From Nocardia mexicana NBRC 108244 (GTDB taxonomy: Bacteria > Actinomycetota > Actinomycetes > Mycobacteriales > Mycobacteriaceae): DNA of 42,888 nt. This document shows positions 20,301-32,300 of this stretch, in pieces; the first letter of the stretch is position 1, and each line of letters opens with the position of its first letter. Position numbers and translations under genes: made by a program. The notes below the pieces were generated by a model. It saw only the letters and a program-made list of their open reading frames with translations, was not told where the DNA came from and did not search any database. The DNA lies in contig NZ_BDBV01000119.1 of NCBI RefSeq assembly GCF_001613165.1, positions 1 through 42,888 on the forward strand, read 5' to 3'.

Positions 20301-23300
20301 CCGCGGCCGCTGCGGCGAGTTGACGCTGCGGGAGCTGCTGGAGATGTTCGGTGCCGAGTCGGGTATCCGCCTGCCCGACCGGATTATCGGGCCGGAGGGC
20401 ATGACGCGCGGCGAGCTGATCGCCGACGCGGGCGGGTGGCTGCGCGAGTTCGCCGACCACGAGGCGATCGCGGCCGAGCTGCGGACGCTGGGGCCCGGGG
20501 CGGCCGCACTCGTGGTCGACATGTACGCGGGCAGATCCGATCGCCACGGTGTCGGCGGCCACGCCTATCTGCTCGTGCACGAGGGCGACGGCCGGGTCGT
20601 CGTCCGTGATGTCGCCGCCGGTGGCGAGCACGGCGACCTGTCCCGGCTGGCGCGGGGCGTGCGGAGCACCGAGGCGATCCTGTTCGACGGCACCGGGCAG
20701 CCCGTCGACCGGGTCGCCGAGACCACCCGCCGCCGCTTGGCGCAGGAGGCCCTGGCCGAACTGGCCACTTCGCGGCGGGAGACGGTCGGCCAGGCTCGCG
20801 AGGGCGATACCCCCGCAGACAGGGCAGCGCAGGAGGCGCGGGCGCGCGCCGAGCAGGCCCGCCGGGCGGCCGACGCGGATCCCGGCAGCTGGCTGAAGCG
20901 GCAGCTGGCCGAGCAGGCGGAGTGGTCGGCGCGGCAGCACACCGACCTGGCGGACTGGCTGCAGCGCACGACCGACCGGCCGCCGGTCACGCCGGAAGCG
21001 GGCGCGGAGCGGCCCCGGACCCCCGGCCCGGCCGGTGCCCGCGATGCGGAAAGCGTCGGTCGCCAAGTCGCGCGCGACCAGCTGGCCCGGGTCGAGCACG
21101 CGGCGCAGGAGGCGCGGGAGCGCGCGGTCGCGGCACGGGCCGAGGCCGATGCGGATCCCGGCAACTGGGTCAAGCAGCAGCTGGCCGAGCAGGCGGAGTG
21201 GTCGGCGCGGCAGAACGGCGAACTCACCGAATGGCTGCGCGACCATTCCGAGGGGGTGCGCGACAACGACGAGTCCGCCGCGCTGCCCGTACCGGAACGC
21301 GGTGGCGGCAGCGAGGATTCGGCCGCGCACGACCGCCGCCCGCTCGACCCGGTGCGCAAGTTCCTGGAAGCCCTGGCCGCCGAGCACCGCGACGACGCAC
21401 CGCCGGAATCACGCACCGACGCCGACCGCGAGTACGCGCGCGACCTGATTCGCGCGCTGCGGCTGGAGGAGGCGCTCACCGGCCACCCCGACCCGCTGAT
21501 CGCCCTGCAGGAGCTCGCCGAAATCGCCAGGGCGCGTGGCTTCCTCGGTGACACCCCCGGCGAACGGCCGCGGGCGATGCGCTATCCGGACGATATGGCC
21601 CGGGTGAACCTCGACGAGCAGTACGGCAGGCTGAACGAGGACGGGACGTACGCGGGCGAGCAGTACTGGCGGCTCGAGGCCGACCCGAACCTGTTGCCGC
21701 AGGTGGGTTCCGGGCCCGGGCGTGCCGAACTGCCCGCAGCCCCCGACCAGGCCGGAGGCTCGGCACGGCCGCCCGAATCCGGTGGCGCGTCGCGTCCGGG
21801 ATCCGCGCCCCGGCCCGATACCGCGGAGCCGGGCGAGCCCCGCCTGCTGTCCGAGGCCGAGCTGCGCGAGGAGTTGCTGAACCGGTTCGGCCTGCGTGAG
21901 GAGGATCTGACCGGCGCCGAGCGCGACAGCATCCTGCAGCAGCGGCGCTACCGGAACGCGTTGCGTGCCGGTGCCATCGAGGCCCTGGCCGAACACATCG
22001 CCCGACTCGAGGCGGCCACGACTCCCGAGCAGCGCGCTCAGATCGAGGCCACCCGCAACGGCTGGGCGCGGGCACTCGGCATCGATCCGGAACACCTCGC
22101 CACCACGGAGGCCGCCGCGCGCACGCTCGCCGAACTGCGTACCGAAACCCTCAGGGAGGCCGTCGATCTCGCCGACCTTGCCGTCCTGACCGCACCGCGG
22201 CAGCAGCCGCCGGAGGGATCGCACGAGCTGGTCCTGGAGATCGGCTCGGATCGGGTGCTGCTGCGGGCGGAGCCCGACGGCGACGGCGGCTGGTGCGTGG
22301 TCCCGGCCGAGCGGACGCACCCGGCCGAATCCCCGGAACCGGACGCGGATCCGGCCGAGGCGAAGAAGTCGCTGCTGCGCCGCCTGTGGGAGTTCGTCCG
22401 CTCGCCGCGTGTCCTGGAAACCCCTGCGGCACCGTCGGGTTCGGCATCGGCGGTGCAGCAGCCGGAGTCCTCGTCGCCGGCGCCGTCCACCGCGCACCCG
22501 CCCGCCCAGCATTCGGGCCACGGGTACGACGTCGGCGACTACCTCGGCGGGCTGCACGGCGCCTCCGAGGTGATGAAGAAGCTGCCGATCGGTCTCACGG
22601 TCGAGGTGCTGACCTTCTTCAAGAACCGCGAGCGGCTCGGCGACTTCTTCCTCGGACGCCACCACGAGAGCGAACTGCCGCCCGCCCGGCGGCCGGACGG
22701 CACCGTGTACGAGCCCTGGCACGAGCAGGCCGACCCCAGGCTGGTCCGGCAGGTCGATCTGAGCTACGACCAGGCCGAGCGGTGGGGCCGCCGCGGCGCC
22801 GACGAGGAACCGCCCGCACCGCCCCAGCCGGAAGGACCCACGCCGCCAGAGCATTTCGCGCGTCCGGAGGCGGGTGAGCACTACCGCCCCGGCACCGAGG
22901 AAGGCGACGCGCTGCGGGAGTGGCTGAGCGATATCGATGAGCTGGAGCAGCAGCGGACCGCGGCCGCCGAGGCCATCGTCGAACTCGCGCGCGGCTACGG
23001 CCTGGACCTGCCGGACCTGACCCACGAATCGGTGCGGCGCGCGGTCGACCACCTCGAATATCAGATCTGCCGCCGGGGCGCGGCCACCGAGGGGCTGCTC
23101 GACGCGCTGCGGTGGTACAACGCCGAGGACGCGTTCATCCCCTACAGCCGCGAAATCAATTCGCACGCCGACGATCCGCTGGGCCGGCTGCTGCAGGAAC
23201 TGGTGCGTGCCGACAACGGTGACCCGTTCCTGCTCAAATGGCTCGGGGTCAACAACAAGACCGCCACGCCGCCACCGCGCTGGTTCGAGCTGTTCGACGA

Positions 23301-26300
23301 GGACGGCAGGCCGAAACAGGGCGGTCTGCGGCTGCTGTTCGAAAAGGCGTTGCGGCGCGAGCAGATTCGCGATCAGCTCGCCACCTGGGAGGACCTGTTC
23401 CCCGACGACGTCTCCCGGGATCCGGTGCGGCTGGTGGAGACGGTGCAGGCGCTGCGCGAGGGCACCGAGGCGCGCAAACAGGCGCTGGAACGGATGCGGG
23501 CGCTGGCGCAGGAGTACCGCACCGCCGACGACCGCTACCGCGAGACGGGGACGGCGCTGATCGACCTGGCCGCCACCGAATGGCTGCAGCACGGGCAGGG
23601 CGCCCGGCAACTCGAGCCCGGGGTGTGGCTCGTCGACGGGGATCCGAGCCGTCTGGTCATCATCGATGCGGAACTGAACCACGACCAGGTGCTGGCCGGG
23701 GCGCTGACGGGGCACCCCGACCGGATTGCCGCGCTCAACTGCGGAGATCTCGTGCCCGACTACCGGATCGGGTGGGTGGAACCCGACGGCGCGGTGCGGA
23801 TCGGCACGGTGGACACCCCGCAGGCGCGCTTCTTCGAGGGCGAACTCGACGGTCGTCCGCTGCAGACATTGCTGGTGCGCGAGGGCGACGGCCCCTGGCG
23901 GCCGGTGCCGCCGCGCGCTGCGGATCCTGGTGCGCCCGAGCCGGATCCGGCCCCCGCCGCCCGTTCCGAATCCGAGCCGCGCCCGCGCACCGAGGTCGAG
24001 CGGGAGGTGCGGGCGCTGGCCGAGCGGCTCGGCCTGGACCCGGAGACGCTGATGCGCGAGCCCGGTTCGGTCGAGAGCGAGCGGCGGCAGAACGCGGTGC
24101 GGGCGGTGCAGATCGAGGCCCTGGTCGACTACGTGCGCAGCGCGAGCGCCATCGAGGAGTTCAACGACATCGGGCTGGCTCGTGGCGCACTGGCCCGGCG
24201 CCTGGATATCCCTGCGGGCGAACTGAACCCGGAGCGTCTGGCGCGAGCGCTGAGCGATCCGGAGCTGAGCCCGACCGAGCGCAACCGGGCGGTCAAGGCG
24301 CTGACCGACTTCGCGACGCAGGCGCGCAAGGTGGACGCCGACGCCGTCGACGCCGCCCGGGATCGACTGGCCCGCAGGCTACTCGGGCGCGAGCACGACG
24401 AGAACGCGATGAGTCCGCTCAAATACGACGAGGACCAGGGCAAGATCGTGCGGGATCCCGACGGGATCGACCCGAAGAAATTGGCGCGGGCCATCGCCGA
24501 TCTGGTGTACCGCTCGGCGGAGGTCGACGGCGTGCCGGTGCCGCAGACCGAGCGGCTGAGCGCCTGCCTGCGGGAATTCGCGGACGCACTGCTCCGGCTG
24601 GATCCCACCGACAAGGTGTGGCGGGGCGACCTGGCGGCGGACCCGCGGCTGGTGGGCGGCGGGTCGCCGATGCGCAGCGAGACCGCGTTCACGGACCTGC
24701 GCACGGCATTCGCCGAGCTGGCCGCGACCCGGGAGCTGACGCCCGAACGGATCGCGAGGCTGCTCACCGATCCGGCGCTGAGCAAGCAGGAACGAAATGT
24801 GTTGCTCGACAAGCTGACCGACTGCTTCTACGAGCTGCGGCAGGGAGATCGCGGGGCGGTGGTCGTCGCGCGCGGGCGGCTGGCGGAGCCGCTGGGCCTG
24901 CAGCCGAAGGATCTCTACGGCCGCCGCTACGACAGTGAATACCGGCGGCATCCGGATCCGCGCAGCATCGGTACGCGCAAGCTCAAGCGCGCCCTGAACA
25001 AGCTGATGCGCGGCGACGGGCCGCCGCAGGTGCTGGTCGACCGCCTGACCGAATTCGCCCGGGCGATCCTGGACTCCGAACCCGAGCTTCGGACCCGGCC
25101 GGAGGACTCGGGCCTCTCGGTGCGGGCCGAACACCCGATCCGCGACGATTCCGCCATCGCGCACCTGCGCGAGGTGGTCGGCGATCTCGTCGAGTTCGTC
25201 GGCAGGCTGGACGGTTCGTCCGGTCCGCCCACGAAGGACGGGGTGAACCGCGACTGGGCGCGGATCATGGGCCTGGACATCGGCGACCTGGCCGCGAAGG
25301 TCGAGGCGTACGACAGGTTCCGCGCGGGCGACAGCGAGGAGCATCGCGACCTCACCCCGGAGCAGCGCGAGGCGGTGGATCTCGCACTGCGCGAGGAACT
25401 TCAGCAGCTGGTGGAGAAGTACGTCGAAGTGTACGACGCCTTCCGCGACGGGGTGATCGAGGAGCACGAGCGCCCCTCCGCGGAACAGCTGGCCCAGGTG
25501 CACGCCGAACTGCGCGCCGAGGTCCGCGAGCGCGCCGAGAACCTGCACGAGCTGGCCGACCTGCTCGCCGAGCACCGGCGGTCCCTGGTGCAGGACGAGC
25601 GGACGCAGCTGCTGGAGGCGGCCTGGGCGCACAACGAGGCCGAGCAGCGCCTGCGGGCCGCGATGGACCGCGTGGAAGAGGTCGAGCGGGAGGCGCGGCG
25701 GCGCGGCGAGCGCGCGGGGCAGGAGGCGCCGACCTGGGATGTGGTGACGGATCCGGCGCGACTGGCCGACCTGCTCGGCAGGCTCCGCAACCAGACGATG
25801 GTCGTCGGCCCGCACGCCCGGGAACGACTGCTGGCATTCGACGAATTGGAAAGCGCCGCAGCCGAATACCGGCGCGCGGAACAGGCGTCGGACGAGGCCG
25901 CAGCCGCCCTGACCGGAGCGGGTGAGCGGCTGGCGAGCTCGATCGAACACGATGCGCTGGTCGAGGCCGGGGCGCACGTGCTGGTCGGCGAGCCCCGGGT
26001 CGGACTCATCGAGGGTGCGCCGCGCCGCGTGGCCGTCGCGGTGTGGGGGGAATCGGGTGACCCGCGCGAAGCGCTCGACCGGGCCATCGCGCTGGACCCG
26101 ATGATCGCCGAGCTCGCCGGTCCCGACCGCGATCGGATCGTCGTGCTGCGGATCAGCGTCGACGAGGAGGGCCGGGTCACGGTGCGCCGGGAGGATCCGC
26201 CGGATGAACCGCCGCGGCTCGACCCGGCACCGGAGCCGGACTCGCCGAGTTCGGGCGGCGGCGTCAAGCATCCTCCCGAATCCGATGAATCCGACTCCGG

Positions 26301-29300
26301 CGCAGTCGAATCCGAATCGGTTGCGCAGGGTGGCCGCGACGACCAACCCGCATCGGGTGGCGACGGCGACCGCGGGGGCAAGCCGCCGACACCGCCGAAA
26401 TCGCCTGGTCCCGAGGATGATTCGCCCGACGACGGCCCGCCGTTGCGGCTGGAGATCGTGGACGACCACCCGTACACGCCGACCATCCGGGTCGCGGAGT
26501 TCAACGCCGCCCTCGCCCGGGTGGCCGAACAGGGGGCGGTGTGCGATCGGCTGCTCGCGGAGGCCACCGACCTGGCGCGGTCGCTGGGCGTGCGCCCCGA
26601 GGACGCCCCCAGCGCCTTCGAACTGGATCGCGTGGTGCGCAGAGCCCAGGACGACCTGCTCGCCCGCGGCCGTGCGGCCGATGACGACGAGCACGTCCGG
26701 GCCGTGGCCGACAAGCTGTGGGAGCACAGCGGTGCGCTGCTGGAGGAGGCGCGGCTGCGCGACGCGGCGGCTCGGGAGGTAGCCCTCGACCTCCTCGCCG
26801 ATGCGCAGGGCGCGCCGCTGCCGGGTCACGACCTGGTGTGCCGCCTGCCCGGCGACCCGCCCCGCGTGCTGCTGGTCGCGCCGGACCCCGAGGGCCTGCT
26901 GGCGGCCGACCCGGCGCTGCGAAATACTTTGGCGGAGTACGGATCCGAGGTCGAATACTGCCAGGTCCGGGTGGACGGCGAGGGCCGCGCCACCGTCTAC
27001 GACCTGCGTGCGCCCGAGCAGTCGCCCGAGAGTGCCGCCCGCTCCGATGCGGACAATGCCGAAGCACGCGTGCGGCTCGAGGAGCTGAATCAGCGGCGGC
27101 AGGAGGCGATCCGGGAGCGGGAGATCCTGCTGCGGCGACGCAACACGCTGGCCGGGCTGCTCGACGTGTCCGCGGACGACGGCTGGGCGGCACTGCGGCC
27201 GGACCGGCTCGGCGACACGCTGCGCGAGGTGCGCGAGCGCCACGGCGTACAGGACCACGACGAGCTGGAGAACGTCGTCGAACTCATCCAGGTGTGCAAC
27301 CGCCTCGACGGCGCCGAGGACTACCTCGCCTGGGTCGAGGGCGAGATCGTCGCGGTGCGTCGGGACGAATCGCCACAGGCCGAGCACGACCGGCTGGTCG
27401 AACGGTGGCACGAACTGATGCGCGAGCGAGAGTTCCTGCGCGCCAAGCGGGATGAGCGTGCCGAGCTGCGGGACGCGGCGGGCCTGACCGGCGAGGCGCT
27501 GGAGCGCAGGATCCTCGAACTGTTCGAGACCACGCAGGCCCGGACCGTCCGGATCCCGGGCACCCTCGACACCCCCGAGCGGGTCGTGCACGTGCAGATT
27601 CCCCCGGCCGAGATCGCACTGCGGCGCCGGGCGATCCGCAAACTGGTCGAGGCCGTGGAGGAGTTCAACCGCGTCGACAAGGCGGTGCGCGATATCGAGG
27701 CGCGACTGGCGGAGCTCGAGCGGGCCGGTGTGGGCGGTGGCCGGCCGCTGTCGCCGGAGGCGACCCGCGAGATCACGCGGCTGGAAGCCGAACGCGGCGA
27801 GCTGTTCCGGGACACCTACAACAAGGCCCGCCGGTCGATGATGGTGGATCTGTGCGAGCGGTTGAACGCGCACGGCGTACCCGTCGACCGCCGCAAACTC
27901 GGGCCGACTCCGGAGGACCTGAACCGGGAGCTGATGCGGTGCCAGAAGCTCGTCAACCGGCAGGACGAGGAGATTCGCGCGCAGAACAAGCGCTGGATCA
28001 AGGAATTGCGGACGGCCGCGCACGATGTGATCCGGGTCGACAACGCCATGGCCCGCCTGGCCGACGAGACCGGCCGGGCCGCCGGAACCTGGCGGGAGGT
28101 CCTCGAGGCGGAGGGCGCCCGGATGGCCACCGACCTGTGCGCGCTCGCAGACGGGCCCAAGATCATCGTGCTCGGCCCGCGCGCCGACTTCGATCATCCG
28201 TGGGCCGATTTCACCGCGACGCTGACCGACGCGATCCACACGAATCGCGCTGTCGCACATGCCATGACGCAGGAGCCGGTGATCGAGTACCGGCAGATGA
28301 TCGGTGGCCCGGGCGCGGTGCGCTGCGTACCGCTGCGCAACAGCCCGAAGGTCGAGGTACACGACAGCGGGTGGATCCGCGGCGAACTCGGGACCAGGAT
28401 CATTCGATGGGGCGAACCGGGCGACTGGCGCTATGTCGACCCCACCCGCCCCTTCTGGCGCACCAACCGGGACGAGAACACGCCCGACATCTACGACCCG
28501 GGTAACCCGGACTGGTGGGGCGGTCTCGTCCACTACATCAACACGCTGGCGCTGCCGTTCGCGGACATCCCGCCGGGCATGATCGCGAAGGATCTGCTGC
28601 CGTTCAACGCCATGAGCGCCGAGGGCTACTTCTTCACGGGCAACATCCCGGAGGAGGCGATCTACAGCCTGGATATCGGCAGCGAGATCAACTCGACCCA
28701 GCGCGCCATCCGCATCCTGCTCAGCACGCTGCAGGATCCGCGGGTCGAGGCGTGGATCCAGCGGCACCCGGAGATCGGCGACTACCTCGAGGCCCGGCCG
28801 TGGCTGAAGAAGATCCCGCCGTTCTCGACGGTGTGGTCCGCGGTCGAATGGCATCTGAAGTCCCAGTTCGAGAAGCAGCCGATGTTCCCGCGCCGCGACC
28901 CCGCCGAGCATTCGCTGGATCCGCAGCGCGCCGAACTGCCCGAGGCGACCCGGCGCGTCATCGATCGGACCGTCGAGGGACTGGATCGGTTCCGCGACGA
29001 CCAGCGGGTGCGGTGTGCCGAGCAGGTCGTGGACCGCATCCGCCGGGAGTTGGTGGACGGCCTGTCGCGGATCGACCCGACCCGTGACGATCTGCCCGCG
29101 CAGGTCGAACGGGTCGACGGATTCATCGAGGCGGCCGCGCGGCAGCTGGCCGATGCCTTCCGCACCGACGACCACGGCGAGATGTGCCGGATCGTCACCG
29201 ATGTGCAGCAGCGCCTGCTGCATCTGCAGGACGGCGGACGGATCGCGGACGCGGACCTCGAGGCGATCGTGTCGGATCTGCTTCCCCACGTGCGCAACGA

Positions 29301-32300
29301 TTTCGCCGACGGGGACGAGGTCGCCGACCAGTGGCGGCTGCTGTCCTGGACGGACCGGCAGTACGAGCAGTTCCGCGCCGAGCCGCGGCTGGCCGACCAG
29401 ATTCTCGAGGGTCTCGCGCAGCACCGGTGCAACGAGCAGGTGCGGGCCGCGCGCGAGGTGGTGCGCCGGGTCAAGGCGGACCTGATCGATGAGGTCCCCC
29501 TGGAACTCACCCGTCCCGATGCGGCGCAGCGGCTGGAGCGCTACATCGGGAAATACATCCACCGCGCCTCCGACAAGGATCTGCGCACGGTGGCCAAGGC
29601 CTTCGCCACCACCGATCGCAAGGCCTGCCGCGACGCGGTTTACGGCATCCGGTTGCGATTGCTGGAGCTGCAGGAGAACGGCCGCATCACCGACGAGGAC
29701 ATCAACCGGGTCGCGCAGGCCCTGGTCGACGACCCGGCGGCGCCCGCGCTGCGCGACGACTACATGACCGGCGCCGACGAACTGCGACCTCCGACGTTCA
29801 CCCGCGAGCAGGTCCAGCAGATCATCGACCACCTGATGTTCGACAAGCACCTGGTTCGCGACCACGCGGACTCGGCCGGGCGGTTCGTGTGGCGGCGGAT
29901 GAGCCAGGTGGCCGATGTGGCGGAGGCCTTCCAGCGGTTGCTGACCGTAGAACCGTTGCCGGACAAGGTGATCGAGCGGCTGCGCCATCCGCAGCAGCAG
30001 GATCTCGTGCTGCTGCACGACGCCCTGACCGAATCGGAGTACGAGCGCGATCCGGCGAACCGGCGGTCGGGTAAGACCTGGTACGACGCCAACGCGCACG
30101 CCATCGCCGCGGGCTACCACTGGGACGCCGCCCGGCCGCCGTTCACCGGCTGGCGCCGGGACCTGGAGTACAACTCCTACCTCGCGGACCTCCTCGCGCT
30201 GCCGCGGGCACAGGAATGCGCGGATCGGGCCGCGGATGTGCTGGCCGGGCTCGCCCGGGAGCTGAACTTCGCCCCGGACGACGCGCTGGCCGCGCACCGG
30301 TCCTCGGATCGCGATCAATGGCTGGAGGACCTGCGGGGACGACAGCCCGATGCCGCGGGCCGGGAGCGGGTCGACGCGCTCGCCCGCGCGCTCGTCGAAT
30401 GCGCGGAGGCCGACGCCCACCTCGCTCGCGTCGAACGGGATCTGCGGCGGTCGGCGCTGTACAACGGGCAGCACGAACTGGCCGCGTTCCTGCCGCGGGA
30501 TCGGTACCAGCTCGAATTGCCTGCGGCGCAACAGCGTTGGCGGGAGGCCTCGGCGGCGCTGGAGGCCGCGGCCGATCCGCTGCACATCGATGCGCTGGAG
30601 GCGCTGCTCGGGTGCGAGGTGGGTGGCGAGCACTGGTTCGAGTCCCTGCGTGGCCGGCAGCCGGATGCGGACGGGCGCGCACGCGTCGACACGCTCGAGC
30701 ATGCGGTACGCGAATACACGGAGGCCGATGAGCATCTCGAGGCCCTAGAGCAGGCGCTGGAACGCACCGCCCGGGGCGACGAGCGGACCGCGCTGCTCGA
30801 TCCGGGCGCGCCGGAGCTCGAAACGCCCGCGCCGCACGAGTCCCGGTCGTCGGGTCGCCCTGCGGGGGCGAGGGGCGGTGAGGGTGAATCGTCTGCGCCG
30901 CAACAGGAGTCGGGGCGGCGAACGGGTGACGACGACAACGCGACCGGCGCGCGCGACGATGAGCGGGGCGAACAACGCCCGCGCGGCGGCGAGCAGGATG
31001 AACAGCACACGCGCGAGGCTGAGCAACGCTCGCCGCGGTCCGAGGAGGAACGGCGGGCGGCGGCGCGCGACCGCGATGCGGCACTCGCGCGGGCGTTGCG
31101 CGAGGCCGAGGAGGTGCGTGCGCGTCTGGACGGGGAGCGGGACCGGTTGCGCCAGGCCGAGACTCGGCTCGACGACGCGGCGCAGTACTTCACCGACGAC
31201 CCGCGTGCCGGGCTGACCGACGAGGAACATCTCATCGGATGGGTCGACGATCTGGTGGCCCGGACACGGCAGGCGCCCGCGACCGGTGGGCCCGACCTGT
31301 GGCGCGAGCGCGGTCGTGCGCTGGAGGCCGCCGCCCGCGAATGCCTGCGGGCCCGGAATTCGGTAGCACGCCTGGAAGAGGAACTGGCCCGGGCACTCTC
31401 GCGGACCGATGAGCTGGCACGGGATCCGGCCGCCGGTGGGCGCCCGCCGGTCGCCGATCCGGGCCTGCCCCCGAACGCGGGCGAGGCCGCGGGGCCCATC
31501 GTGACCGAGACCGGTATCGGGGTCTCCTACGTGCATCGGTACGGCGGCGACGACGACCACGGCGTGTACATGTGGGTGGACAGCGAGGGCATCCTGCGCG
31601 GCGAGGTCCGGGTGGGGCCCGGGACCCCCAACGGCGCAACGATGTTGCGTGACGTCCTGCGTGAACTCGGCGACCGCGTGCGACACCTGGAGGACGGCTG
31701 GCACGCGGGCGGCGTCCTGTCGGACAACCTCGACTCGTTCAACGCCGGTATCCAGGAGCTGCGGCTGCCGCCGGAGGATGCCGCCCGCAACACTTTCACC
31801 GGCCGCATCGTCGCCGAGTTCGGCCTCACCGAGATAACCTTCCGCGAGCTGCGCGGTCCACTCGGCGAAAACACCGCCGTAACAATCCTTTTCAGCCGCC
31901 CCGGCGGCACCCCCGACCCCGGCGCCACTCCCGACCACCCCGGCGAACCGACGGGCACCGAGCCACCCGCCGCCCTCCCGGAGCCACCATCGGACCAGGC
32001 CCCCCGAACATCGAACGACCCCCCGCCGAACCCGTCCGCAGACAAGGCTTCCCGCCAACCCGGCACAGAACAGGGCCGTGTCCTAGCCGCGGACGAAACG
32101 GATCCCACCGGAGCCGGGACGGATCGCGCCGCGGCCGAAACGGATCGCGCCGAGGATGGGACGGATCGCGCCGCGGACGAAACCGATCGCGCCGAGGGCA
32201 GGGCGGATCGCACCAGGAACGGGACGGGTGCCTCCAAGGACGGGACAACTCCCTCCGTGGATGGGGCGGGTCGCGCTGCGGATGAGACGGGTCGTGCCGG

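Noticed and set aside
24379..30735. A 2,118-codon open frame on the minus strand, and other long minus-strand frames (3811-6942, 6994-11013, 18244-21387)
   Set aside because: They lie opposite a coding strand with strong G/C-ending codons, which suppresses stops in the mirrored frame. Their translations are Arg/Pro/Gly-rich without domains or ribosome binding sites.
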